DNA of 21,006 nt, from assembly GCA_945890595.1 (NCBI GenBank), contig CAMDCQ010000012.1, positions 1 through 21,006 of the forward strand, written 5' to 3'. The notes below the pieces were generated by a model that was given only the letters and a program-made list of their open reading frames with translations, was not told the DNA's origin and searched no databases. Position numbers and translations under genes: made by a program. Shown piece by piece: positions 13,659-21,006 of this stretch (its first letter is position 1; each line of letters opens with the position of its first letter). Origin of the DNA: Chitinophaga pinensis (GTDB lineage Bacteria > Bacteroidota > Bacteroidia > NS11-12g > UBA9320).

Positions 13659-14526
13659 ACCACGACTTATAGTAATAGCAGGACCAACTGCCGTTGGAAA
13701 AACAGAACTTGCCATACGTCTAGCTCAGTACTTTGAAACAGAAATTCTCTCTTGCGATAGCCGACAGCTTTACAAAGAGCTCAATATTGGTGTAGCAAGA
13801 CCATCTAGCAAAGAACTTCTCGCTGCCAAGCATCATTTTGTTGCATCTCACTCTATTCATGATGAATACAATGCGGGGATATACGCACTTGAGGTTCACT
13901 CTTTACTCAAAAAACTATTTACTAAACATGAAGTAGTAATCATGACTGGCGGTACAGGTTTGTATGTAAAAGCCGCTACGGAGGGGTTAGATATACTCCC
14001 AACAAAAAATGAGCAACTGCGAGAGCAATTAAGCTATATTCTTGATACAGAGGGCCTTGAAGCTTTACAAAGTGTAGCCCATTCATTAGAAATTTCAGAC
14101 AGTGAAGTAGATTTTACCAACCCAATGCGTATTATGCGTGCTATCGAAATAAAAGAAGGTGGAGAAATAGAACAGACCGCAAAATCTGAACCTTTTTTTG
14201 ACACCACTTATTTATATCTAGATAGGAATCGTGATGAATTGTATGACCGTATCAACAAGCGTGTAGACATCATGTTGGCCGTAGGACTAGAAGAAGAAGC
14301 GTTGAGCTTACTTCCTTATAAAGACCTAAACGCTATGAATACAGTGGGTTACCAAGAAATGTTTAAGTACTTTAACAAAGAATGGACCTACGAACATACC
14401 GTAGAAAAGATAAAACAACACACGCGCAACTACGCAAAAAGACAGCTTACTTGGTTCCGAAATCAAGGAAATTACACTATGGTAGATGCTAATTTCTCCA
14501 AAGTATTAGCTGAAATTAATAAATAA
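13636..14526 (+). CDS. miaA: tRNA dimethylallyltransferase
   Basis: A 296-residue cytoplasmic enzyme that adds a dimethylallyl group to A37 of tRNAs reading codons that start with U. It has the P-loop GPTAVGKT (16-23), ILSCDSRQLYKELNIG (38-52), TGGTGLYVKA (104-113), MRIMRAIEI, NTVGYQEMF and the C-terminal KQHTRNYAKRQLTWFRNQ. Length and motif order are normal. The ATG lies 23 bases inside the preceding gene, in another frame, and no later ATG fits the P-loop distance. It is the last gene of this unit. A short hairpin without a U-tract follows the stop, so termination there is uncertain. Confidence 0.96.
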   Translation: MTDSQQNRPRLIVIAGPTAVGKTELAIRLAQYFETEILSCDSRQLYKELNIGVARPSSKELLAAKHHFVASHSIHDEYNAGIYALEVHSLLKKLFTKHEVVIMTGGTGLYVKAATEGLDILPTKNEQLREQLSYILDTEGLEALQSVAHSLEISDSEVDFTNPMRIMRAIEIKEGGEIEQTAKSEPFFDTTYLYLDRNRDELYDRINKRVDIMLAVGLEEEALSLLPYKDLNAMNTVGYQEMFKYFNKEWTYEHTVEKIKQHTRNYAKRQLTWFRNQGNYTMVDANFSKVLAEINK

Positions 14527-14632
14527 CACCTTTCCCCATCTGGGAAACTAAAGACGAGCAAAAAAAATATTGTTTTGTTTGATGCTTGTAGCTTCTTAAC
14601 TGCCTGCTACTTTATCGTTCTTAACTGTTAAC

Positions 14633-15091
14633 TTACTTCACTTCAAACAGTTCGATGTCGAATGCCAAAACTTCATTTTTGCCAATAACACTGCCTCTTG
14701 GAGGGTTTGATCCGTAAGCAAGGTGAGAAGGAATTAGCAATGTCCCCGAGCCACCTACACTTAACTTAGGTATCCCGATTTGCCAACCTTCTATAACCCC
14801 ACTTAACGGAAAGGTAGATGTTTTACCTCTGTCGTAAGACGAATCAAAAATATCGCCATTAAGTGTGTACCCTTTGTAATGAACCGTAACAGTGCTTGCA
14901 ATACTTGCCCGCTCCCCGTTACCCACTTTAGTAATAACATAATACACCCCTTCTTCTGTTTTTTCAGCCGTAAGACCATTGGTAGCTATATAATCTCGTA
15001 TGGTTTGATCATCTAAGGTAACGTAGTCTTTTTCCTTACAACCCGATATGCCAAGTACCATGGCAAATGCTATTATTACTATATTTTTCAT
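14633..15091 (-). CDS. FKBP-type peptidyl-prolyl isomerase lipoprotein
   Basis: A 152-residue protein with a lipoprotein signal (MKNIVIIAFAMVLGISGC, lipobox ISGC, C18) and a full FKBP domain. VHYKGYTLNGDIFDSS (70-85), PLSGVIEGWQIG (95-106), LLIPSHLAYG (118-127) and LAFDIELF (142-149) hold the usual pocket residues Y72, F82, D83, V99, I100, W103, Y126 and F144. It should speed cis-trans proline isomerisation of exported proteins from a membrane anchor in the periplasm. The start at 15091 forms an ATGA overlap with the stop of the DUF5723 gene, a sign of coupled translation; ATG 15103 and upstream codons would only lengthen the cytoplasmic side. The acidic residues after the lipid Cys are C-K-E-K-D. 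Confidence 0.92.
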   Translation of the reverse strand: MKNIVIIAFAMVLGISGCKEKDYVTLDDQTIRDYIATNGLTAEKTEEGVYYVITKVGNGERASIASTVTVHYKGYTLNGDIFDSSYDRGKTSTFPLSGVIEGWQIGIPKLSVGGSGTLLIPSHLAYGSNPPRGSVIGKNEVLAFDIELFEVK

Positions 15092-16461
15092 TTTTTTATC
15101 CATTTTATTTTTTGTTTGTCTTCCCATTCTTTGCGCCCTACAGTATGATTCCATCCAAACCTAATACGTAAATTTTGTTGATCACTCGATATGGCGCGAT
15201 ACACATTATCGCTCGCAATATAAAACTGTTCTGCATCAAAATTCAAACCCAGTCCTAATCCAAAATTAGAATAATTCTCGCGCATGGCAGTGTAACTTAA
15301 GCTTAATGCCATAAAACGTCCAAATTCAGAATTCCACGAAAAAGTGATAGCCGGATAAAATTGCTTTTTATAAAAACTTCCGTAAATCAATGCCCCTGCA
15401 TTATGACGTGCATTTACCCTAAGATTGGCACCCATATAAAACTCACCAAGTAAGCCTGTAGAAAAGGAAGTAGAAGTAGTCTCTAATGCAAAAATATGGA
15501 GTAACGTATCCGACAAATATTGAAAACTATTCTGAAAACCTGTTGAATCGCTAATAAGGTGTTCAATTCCCTTGTAACTAAACGTACTTCCAGGTTTTTT
15601 TGACTTAATTTTTTGAGCATCATTCCAGTAAATTTGTCCTAAATCGATAATACTCGCAGTTAATGTTATTCTTTTATTAAGATCCAGACTTGCGCCCAAA
15701 TCCAAACCAAATCCACTGTTATTGGGGTTCCCAAATATCCTTTGTTTAACGCTAACACCCATTTGGTCTTCTAAAAAAGGCGTACTCTTATTTACCTCAA
15801 TATCAGCCTGTACGTCAAGCGTAAGATTGGCAGTATTGTTTCTAAATCGCATGTCGTTTTTCACCGTTTGAATCATATTTTGACCGCTAATATATTTAGC
15901 CCTTGCACCTAAGGTTAACCTATCACCTAAAAAAGTACGATTAAAACCCAAAGAGAATTCCCTTGTATGCAGTAGATCTAACCCAAAATTAAAATTTAAA
16001 TCGGACGCAACGTTTGCTGCCCTGTTGCCTTCAAAAACATATTTAAGTAAATCAATTGGTATAGAAACCCTTGTTTTTACTTTATCCAAAACCGTTACAA
16101 AGAGCATACTTTTTCTAGCTCTAAAACCCATGTTGAACCACTCTTGATTCATGTCAAAATTTACAAAAGTTGGTTCATCTAAAAATTCTTTTGATTGAAT
16201 ACGATGGAGTAAAAAGTCTCCATTGGGTCGATTTCCAAATGTGCTAACTAATTTAAAAACTGAGAATGCATTACTTCCAAAACTAAGATCTGTAGATGAT
16301 AAACCCGGTGTAGAGATGTACCACTTGCAGTCTGGAGATAATGCTGGATTCACACTTAGTCGCTGCGGAACGGGCTCCATATTATACAGCGTAAGATTTC
16401 TTTGCGCTTGTACTCGCATTCCTGCGGTAAATACGATGATGAATACAATTAGATTTTTCAT
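15088..16461 (-). CDS. DUF5723-like outer-membrane beta-barrel protein
   Basis: A 457-residue protein. MKNLIVFIIVFTAGMRVQAQ is a signal peptide ending in AQ. Next come LYNMEPVPQRLSVNPALSPDC and long runs of alternating amphipathic strands rich in Gly, Asn and aromatic residues (for example FGLGLGLNFDAEQFYIASDN), as in Bacteroidota barrel proteins of the DUF5723 group. The family has no assigned function; a place in the outer membrane is inferred. It is translated just ahead of the FKBP lipoprotein, with an ATGA overlap. This fits a foldase helping this or other barrel proteins mature, but nothing in the sequence proves the link. No convincing -7 element was found before its ATG. Confidence 0.8.
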   Translation of the reverse strand: MKNLIVFIIVFTAGMRVQAQRNLTLYNMEPVPQRLSVNPALSPDCKWYISTPGLSSTDLSFGSNAFSVFKLVSTFGNRPNGDFLLHRIQSKEFLDEPTFVNFDMNQEWFNMGFRARKSMLFVTVLDKVKTRVSIPIDLLKYVFEGNRAANVASDLNFNFGLDLLHTREFSLGFNRTFLGDRLTLGARAKYISGQNMIQTVKNDMRFRNNTANLTLDVQADIEVNKSTPFLEDQMGVSVKQRIFGNPNNSGFGLDLGASLDLNKRITLTASIIDLGQIYWNDAQKIKSKKPGSTFSYKGIEHLISDSTGFQNSFQYLSDTLLHIFALETTSTSFSTGLLGEFYMGANLRVNARHNAGALIYGSFYKKQFYPAITFSWNSEFGRFMALSLSYTAMRENYSNFGLGLGLNFDAEQFYIASDNVYRAISSDQQNLRIRFGWNHTVGRKEWEDKQKIKWIKK

Positions 16462-16594
16462 CTACTTATTAGGCATGACAGGTTAGCTTTATTGCGGCTA
16501 GCGCCATTGTTTTCATCAACGGTGTCAACCAATTCTTGGATATACCCAAAAAGTATAACTTTAAAGAACATAGGAAACACGAATAATTTGCTCA

Positions 16595-16602
16595 TATATT
16601 TG
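16595..16602 (+). promoter_or_regulatory. Putative -7 element for the DUF423-sixA unit
   Basis: TATATTTG is a full match to TAnnTTTG, 12 nt before the ATG at 16615. No clear -33 TTG at 17-23 nt. It lies in a 153-base gap between divergent genes in which nothing else convincing is seen. Confidence 0.4.
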
Positions 16603-16614
16603 GACAAAATTATA

Positions 16615-17007
16615 ATGATACTCGTGAAAGTTATTAGAAACTTTAAGATAGCCGCTGTTCTGTGTGCAATCTATGTGACACTAGGTGCATTTGGAGCCCA
16701 CGGGCTTAAAGACAAGCTTAGCGTCTTAGATTTAGCAACCTATGAAACTGGCCTTCGTTACCTCATTATTCATGCCCTTGGAATAATCCTCGTGAACACT
16801 TCATACCATCAGTTAGCTATTTATAATTCATGGACCATTCGCTTATTTTATGCCGGGATCATACTATTTTCTGGGAGTCTCATTATCCACGCTATTCGTC
16901 ACTTATTGGGTTTTGATATGAATGTATTTGCATTAATAGCACCTATTGGTGGGCTATGCTTTATTGCGGGTTGGTTGGTTTACTTTTTTAGTTTACGAAA
17001 AGCATGA
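16615..17007 (+). CDS. DUF423 family membrane protein
   Basis: A 130-residue inner-membrane protein with about four helices. DUF423 (YgdD/YwdK-like) hallmarks are all present: the early GAFGAHGLKD (24-33), TYETGLRYLIIHALG (42-56), FYAGIILFSGSLI (78-90) and the end APIGGLCFIAGWL (109-121). The family is common in bacteria but has no established activity. The frame is open upstream to 16492, but that would add 41 residues with no family likeness before the first helix and would run across the -7 box, so the ATG at 16615 is chosen. Its stop overlaps the start of the sixA-like gene as ATGA, which suggests coupled translation. Confidence 0.92.
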   Translation: MILVKVIRNFKIAAVLCAIYVTLGAFGAHGLKDKLSVLDLATYETGLRYLIIHALGIILVNTSYHQLAIYNSWTIRLFYAGIILFSGSLIIHAIRHLLGFDMNVFALIAPIGGLCFIAGWLVYFFSLRKA

Positions 17008-17489
17008 AACGAGTTTTACTTATGCGCCATGCGAAGTCTAGCTGGGATAATCACCTGCAAACTGATCACGAAAGACCTTTAAATGAACGCGGGAAATTAG
17101 ATGCCCACAACATGGCAAAATACATCATTGAAAAAGGTTTTTTACCCGAGCTTATGCTCGTTTCGGATAGTGTGAGAACACGAGAAACACGTGAATTGAT
17201 AATGCCATTTTTACCAGCAATATCCACACAGTTCAGCGCACTATTGTATATGGCCAGTGCACAAACAATTGTTGATCATATCAAGAATACCGATAATCTA
17301 CTAGATACCGTATTAGTTTTGGCACATAATCCCGGAATAACAGAAGCGTTTTATGAATTAGCTCACGTGCGTATAGACAATGTTCCGACAGCGGGAGTAG
17401 GTTGTATTACCTTTGACGTAGATAGCTTTAAAAATATTGCGCCGCACAACGCTAGCTTAGAGTACTTTATTTATCCTAAAATGTACTAA
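17004..17489 (+). CDS. SixA-like histidine phosphatase
   Basis: A 161-residue cytoplasmic member of the histidine phosphatase (phosphoglycerate-mutase-like) superfamily. It has the R8-H9-A-K-S-S-W catalytic motif, ERPLNERGKLDA, the SDSVRTRET phosphate-binding segment (R58, R60) and the second histidine H108 in LAHNPGI, all as in SixA. SixA removes phosphate from phosphohistidine domains in E. coli; whether this one acts on proteins or small molecules cannot be told. It is coupled to the DUF423 gene by ATGA. Its TAA stop shares bases with the TAG stop of the facing lipoprotein gene (17486-17489), so the two genes meet with no spacer or terminator. Confidence 0.92.
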   Translation: MKRVLLMRHAKSSWDNHLQTDHERPLNERGKLDAHNMAKYIIEKGFLPELMLVSDSVRTRETRELIMPFLPAISTQFSALLYMASAQTIVDHIKNTDNLLDTVLVLAHNPGITEAFYELAHVRIDNVPTAGVGCITFDVDSFKNIAPHNASLEYFIYPKMY

Positions 17490-18352
17490 TAGGTATAAAT
17501 CACTCTCTTGCCATTTACAATGAGTGCTACCTTAGTATCGCAAGCCCTATCAAGATCTGGGTCAAAATCAACCTCCATAATTGAATTTGTTTCGGGCAAT
17601 ACAGTTATAAGGTCACCAGCCAATATGTATTTAGCACACGGTAGTGCGTAATTTTTAATTAATGGATTAGTAGTGCTGAATAAAAGCGTTGAAGTCGAGT
17701 TGCTAACACCTAAAGTTCCCGAAAAAGAAAGCTCGTCATTCACTATTCCTAGACCGCCTTCCTGCAGCGTTTGCACCGAAAAATTAGCTGCTATTGTGTG
17801 TTTTTCTTCCTCCAAAGAAGTTTTCAATTCTTTAATAGTAAACGTAATCTCTGTTTCACTTTTACGCAACAATGCCATTTGTCCCACTAGCTTGGTCATT
17901 TTCTTACCATTGCCCGTGTAATAGGGAAATTCATCCGAAAAAGAAACTTCCAGTTGAGCATCCAGCTGAGACATTGGTCGGTTTACAGTAATCATCATTT
18001 TACCCGCTCTGTACTTATTATCCTTACACAATTGGCCATGAGGTTCTTCACCCAAGTCACCAAAATCTAATTCAATTTTTAACCCATTCCCATCCTGAAA
18101 TGTAGTGTCTATATAGTTTATAACCAATCCGTTAGGCAGCAGTGATTGATCCTTTTTCACGAATAAAACATTACTTGAGGATAGATCTGAAACAATATCA
18201 AACGTAGATAAAACTTCTGTTAATAGGGAAAGTGACACCTCTGTAGGCTCACTATTTATAGGTACTTCGAGCAGATTATCATCTTTACAACCTACTATAG
18301 ACATGGCAAAAAAGACCATGGTCATAAAAATATATCTCTTCCCTATTTTCAC
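17486..18352 (-). CDS. Lipoprotein of unknown function
   Basis: A 288-residue protein not matched to a named family. The start is a GTG at 18352: the resulting MKIGKRYIFMTMVFFAMSIVGC gives a normal lipoprotein signal with K and R at the front, whereas the next ATG (residue 10) would lose all positive charge. The lipobox is SIVGC, with lipidated C22, followed by K-D-D. A Lys plus two acidic residues next to the lipidated Cys resembles the surface-export signal described in Capnocytophaga lipoproteins, so it may sit on the cell surface (inference). The rest is beta-rich, with internal cysteines (KLC, LPCAKY, RACD) that could form disulfides. It is monocistronic and convergent with sixA. Confidence 0.8.
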   Translation of the reverse strand: MKIGKRYIFMTMVFFAMSIVGCKDDNLLEVPINSEPTEVSLSLLTEVLSTFDIVSDLSSSNVLFVKKDQSLLPNGLVINYIDTTFQDGNGLKIELDFGDLGEEPHGQLCKDNKYRAGKMMITVNRPMSQLDAQLEVSFSDEFPYYTGNGKKMTKLVGQMALLRKSETEITFTIKELKTSLEEEKHTIAANFSVQTLQEGGLGIVNDELSFSGTLGVSNSTSTLLFSTTNPLIKNYALPCAKYILAGDLITVLPETNSIMEVDFDPDLDRACDTKVALIVNGKRVIYTY

Positions 18353-18366
18353 GCTACAATGATGGG

Positions 18367-18374
18367 CGAAGTTA
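18367..18374 (-). promoter_or_regulatory. Putative -7 element for the lipoprotein gene
   Basis: The minus strand reads TAACTTCG (five of six fixed positions of TAnnTTTG), 14 nt before the GTG at 18352. No -33 TTG is evident. Confidence 0.25.
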
Positions 18375-18397
18375 GTGACACTTCGTATCTTTTAAAT

Positions 18398-18405
18398 TAG
18401 CTTTG
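18398..18405 (+). promoter_or_regulatory. Putative -7 element for priA
   Basis: TAGCTTTG is a full match to TAnnTTTG, 28 nt before the TTG start of priA. It lies 23 bases from the oppositely directed lipoprotein -7 box, so the two promoters would share the gap. Confidence 0.35.
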
Positions 18406-18433
18406 AACAATTTTAGCATAATAATTACACTAA

Positions 18434-20896
18434 TTGGACAATTTCGACCCTCGTCAAACACTATTTATTGAGGTTTTACTGCCCTTAAACCTAAGTAATA
18501 CCTTCACCTATCGGGTTCCGTATGAGCTCAACGAGGAGGTGATTGTAGGAAAACGTGTGAGTGTTCCCTTCGGAAAAAGCAAGGTGATGGCCGGCCTAAT
18601 TTTTAGTATTCAAGAAACCCCACCCAAAGACTATCAAGCAAGGTATATCTTTGATATCCTTGACAACGAAACGATTGTACACCCCTTCCAACTTGAATTA
18701 TGGGCTTGGATGGCCAGTTATTATATGACGTCTCTTGGCTTAGTGTATAATGCGGCCATGCCTGCAGGTTTAAAGCTAGAAGGTGAATCCAAGTTAATTC
18801 TAAACCCCGATTATGATTCTGCCTTAGAATTAGATCCAAATGAATTTATTCTACTTGAAACATTAAAAGCAAACAAAGAAATTAGCATAGCTCAAGCTTC
18901 TAGCCTACTTAAACTAAAACAAATACATAAGTACATCCATTCATTATACCTAAAAGGATGCATATTACTAAAAGAAGACATTAACGAAGTTTATAAGCCT
19001 AAAGTCGTTAATTATATCACCATTAGTCCTGGTGTACAAAGCGATAAGCAGCTTAATCTACTGTTTGACGAACTAGAAAAAAGAGCTAAAAAGCAGCTAC
19101 AAGCGTTGATGACGTTTATAGCCAAATACAGCATTACAGGAGAAGCAGAAAAAACGGAGTTAGCCAAGCACGATCTTACCAATAGTGCGATAAATGCGTT
19201 GATTGATAAAGGTGTTTTTCTACAAGAAAGCCGAACCAAGTCGCGCCTTAACTACTCCGAAAACCGAGAAGCGATTGAAGCGCTTGAAACAGAGCAAGAA
19301 GAGGCGTATCACCAAATACAACGTGCTTTTTTAGATCAAAAGCCTGCATTACTTTTTGGCGTTACCGGCAGCGGTAAAACACACATTTACAGCAAGCTAA
19401 TTCAAGAAAACATAGATCAAGGCAAACAAGTTCTATATCTGTTGCCAGAAATTGCGCTTACCAGCCAACTCATAGATAGACTGCAAAAATATTTTGGGGA
19501 ACACTTGATCGTATCCCATTCTAAATTCAGCAACAACGAGCGCGTTGAAGTCTATAAATCCATACATAGCGGAAAACCTCAACTTATAGTGGGTACTCGA
19601 AGTGCCATTTTTCAGCCCTTTCAAAATCTTGGATTAATCATCGTAGACGAAGAACACGAGAGTAGTTTTAAACAAAATGAGCCAGCTCCCAGATTTAATG
19701 CCCGAGACACAGCACTTTACCTAGCTAGTAAAAAAGGTGCGAATATTCTGCTAGGCAGTGCAACGCCTGCGGTAGAATCTTACTACAACGCAACTCAAGG
19801 TAAATCCGCACTTGTGCAACTCACCAAACGCTACGATGGCGCTATAATGCCACACATAGAAATCGTCGATATGCAAGCCCAAAAAAAGCAAAAACGCATA
19901 CGAGGCATTTTTAGTGACACGCTCTTAGATGCTATCGCAGAAGCTAAAAAAAACAATAAACAGGTAATCCTTTTCCAAAATAAAAAAGGCTATGTGCCCG
20001 TGTTGGAGTGTAACGTGTGCGCTTGGACACCTAAATGCCAAAACTGTGACATTTCACTCACGTTTTATAAATACCAAGAAAATTTGCGTTGCCATTACTG
20101 CGGGTATACACAAGAAGTAGTAAGCCAGTGTGGACTGTGTAACAACAAAGGAATTGAACTAATTGGGTATGGAACCGAGCGAATAGAAGACGAACTTACA
20201 CTTTATATGCCTGAGCTTCGTGTAAAACGAATGGATCAAAATACCACGCGATTAAAAAACGCACACAGCAACCTCATACACGAGTTTGCAGAAGGAAAAA
20301 TCGATGTCCTAATCGGAACTCAAATGGTGGCCAAAGGTCTCGATTTTGAAAATGTAACCACCGTTGGCATACTCAATGCAGATCACCTCATTAACTTTCC
20401 TGACTTTAGAGCTAACGAGCGTGCTTTTCAACTCATGACCCAAGTGGCAGGACGCGCAGGTAGACGTAAGGAACAAGGTAAAGTATATATACAAACCTCT
20501 AAACCTGATCATTATGTGATTCAACAAATCGTAGACCACGACTACGTAGGCATGTACAATAACGATATTGCAGAGCGGAAATCATTTGACTATCCGCCCT
20601 ATCACCGACTTGTAAAAATAAGCCTCAAACACAAAGACCCTCTCCTACTGTCGCGGCTAGGAAGTATGGTAAAACAGCAGCTCATCGCTTATTTTGGGGA
20701 TAGCCTACTGGGACCTGAAAAACCCTACGTGAGTAAAATTAGAAATTGGTACATCCTTAATTTTGTATTAAAAATAGAAAATAACGGACCCATAGTACGC
20801 GAACAAAAAAGGATCCTAGCGTTGGCAGTAGACCAACTTCATAAACAAAAAGATTTTAGCCAAGCGCGTATAATTGTGGATGTAGATCCTATGTAG
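18434..20896 (+). CDS. priA: Primosomal protein N' (PriA helicase)
   Basis: An 820-residue replication-restart helicase. The N-terminal DNA-binding part starts FIEVLLPLNLSNTFTYRVP. The helicase core has Walker A GVTGSGKT (309-316), DEEH (405-408), LLGSATP (439-445), GTQMVAKGLDF (628-638) and QVAGRAGR (670-677). Between the two helicase halves lie the eight zinc cysteines in four CxxC pairs: 526/529, 535/538, 553/556 and 566/569. All expected parts are present. PriA reloads the replisome at stalled forks and D-loops. A TAA stop directly precedes the TTG at 18434 and no ATG comes before conserved sequence, so the TTG start is well supported. A secreted-protein gene starts 12 nt after its stop. 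Confidence 0.96.
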   Translation: MDNFDPRQTLFIEVLLPLNLSNTFTYRVPYELNEEVIVGKRVSVPFGKSKVMAGLIFSIQETPPKDYQARYIFDILDNETIVHPFQLELWAWMASYYMTSLGLVYNAAMPAGLKLEGESKLILNPDYDSALELDPNEFILLETLKANKEISIAQASSLLKLKQIHKYIHSLYLKGCILLKEDINEVYKPKVVNYITISPGVQSDKQLNLLFDELEKRAKKQLQALMTFIAKYSITGEAEKTELAKHDLTNSAINALIDKGVFLQESRTKSRLNYSENREAIEALETEQEEAYHQIQRAFLDQKPALLFGVTGSGKTHIYSKLIQENIDQGKQVLYLLPEIALTSQLIDRLQKYFGEHLIVSHSKFSNNERVEVYKSIHSGKPQLIVGTRSAIFQPFQNLGLIIVDEEHESSFKQNEPAPRFNARDTALYLASKKGANILLGSATPAVESYYNATQGKSALVQLTKRYDGAIMPHIEIVDMQAQKKQKRIRGIFSDTLLDAIAEAKKNNKQVILFQNKKGYVPVLECNVCAWTPKCQNCDISLTFYKYQENLRCHYCGYTQEVVSQCGLCNNKGIELIGYGTERIEDELTLYMPELRVKRMDQNTTRLKNAHSNLIHEFAEGKIDVLIGTQMVAKGLDFENVTTVGILNADHLINFPDFRANERAFQLMTQVAGRAGRRKEQGKVYIQTSKPDHYVIQQIVDHDYVGMYNNDIAERKSFDYPPYHRLVKISLKHKDPLLLSRLGSMVKQQLIAYFGDSLLGPEKPYVSKIRNWYILNFVLKIENNGPIVREQKRILALAVDQLHKQKDFSQARIIVDVDPM

Positions 20897-20908
20897 TTTT
20901 TTTAACCT

Positions 20909-21006
20909 ATGAGAAATAAAGTAATAGCCGCCTTCATCGTTTTTAGTAGTTTTGGATTTAACGCTTCTCCAACCATAAACATACAAGGAAAATGGGTAGC
21001 AGAATG
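20909..21006 (+). CDS. Secreted protein, 5' end only
   Basis: An ATG 12 nt after the priA stop opens a frame that runs off the right edge (32 complete codons). It reads MRNKVIAAFIVFSSFGFNAS, a likely Sec signal peptide, then PTINIQGKWVAE. The GKW start after the signal is reminiscent of small secreted beta-barrel or lipocalin-like families, but 32 residues are too few to name one. It may be read through from priA, since a T-run but no hairpin lies between them. Confidence 0.6.
   Translation, partial: MRNKVIAAFIVFSSFGFNASPTINIQGKWVAE

Noticed and set aside
13364..13663. Serine-rich minus-strand frame of 99 codons
   Set aside because: It is the reverse complement of the Asp/Glu tail (GAT/GAA read as ATC/TTC in the other phase gives Ser runs); an artefact of low complexity.
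14531..14547. TTTCCC-catct-GGGAAA hairpin after miaA
   Set aside because: Only six base pairs and no T-run follows on the plus strand; too weak to call a terminator.
16504..16522. Possible small hairpin on the minus strand in the gap before the DUF5723 gene
   Set aside because: Six pairs with one G-U and no conserved context; not enough for a riboswitch or ncRNA call.
16492..16614. N-terminal extension of the DUF423 protein
   Set aside because: The frame is open, but the extra 41 residues are unlike the family and the region holds a perfect -7 box, so it is read as promoter.
1..21006. CRISPR array, tRNA, rRNA, prophage or defence island
   Set aside because: No regular short direct repeats, no tRNA-like cloverleaf noticed by eye, no integrase, nuclease or phage structural gene; gene content is core chromosomal.

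Overview
The window reads as ordinary core chromosome of a Bacteroidota bacterium, most likely in or near the Flavobacteriales. The evidence is a PorP/SprF-type protein, a secreted LamG protein ending in a type IX secretion (T9SS) sorting domain, a DUF5723 barrel, a GldL-like membrane protein, Bacteroidota-style GpsA and M14 sequences, an A+T-rich composition, few Shine-Dalgarno sites, and many -7 boxes resembling TAnnTTTG. No rRNA, tRNA, CRISPR array, insertion sequence, phage gene or recognisable defence island was seen. No stretch longer than about 155 bases lacks a gene.

Layout. 1-284: 3' end of gcvT. 304-939 (-): YdeI-like protein with a C-terminal CDGSH-type iron-sulfur motif. 1027-2517 (+): gpsA and a six-helix protein with two GldL-like motifs. 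2577-3376 (-): a three-gene unit of YgaP-like membrane protein, HMA metal-binding protein and rhodanese, closed by a clear intrinsic terminator. 3439-5169 (-): M14 zinc carboxypeptidase. 5290-7422 (+): DUF2797 protein, CYTH triphosphatase-like protein and lipoprotein hydrolase. 7515-9635 (+): T9SS-exported LamG protein with six cysteine-paired repeats. 9645-10409 (-): PhnP-like metallo-hydrolase. 10527-11465 (-): PorP/SprF-like protein. 11606-14526 (+): tightly overlapping CCA/poly(A) polymerase-type nucleotidyltransferase, IS1096-TnpR-like acidic protein and miaA. 14633-16461 (-): DUF5723 outer-membrane protein and FKBP lipoprotein. 16615-17489 (+): DUF423 protein and SixA. 17486-18352 (-): unknown lipoprotein. 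18434-20896 (+): priA. 20909-21006 (+): start of a secreted protein.

Themes. Several genes serve the envelope (barrels, lipoproteins, T9SS cargo, a periplasmic foldase). A second group serves RNA and DNA maintenance (nucleotidyltransferase, MiaA, PriA). Three gene pairs share an ATGA start/stop overlap, which suggests translational coupling. Eight of about thirteen transcription-unit heads have a -7-like element only 4-9 nt before the start codon, so many messages here may be leaderless or nearly so. This also helped choose several starts. I found no clearly new multi-gene system. The best leads are the split YgaP module with an HMA gene inside it, the CDGSH fusion, the GldL-like tandem-motif protein and the acidic TnpR-like protein between two tRNA enzymes.
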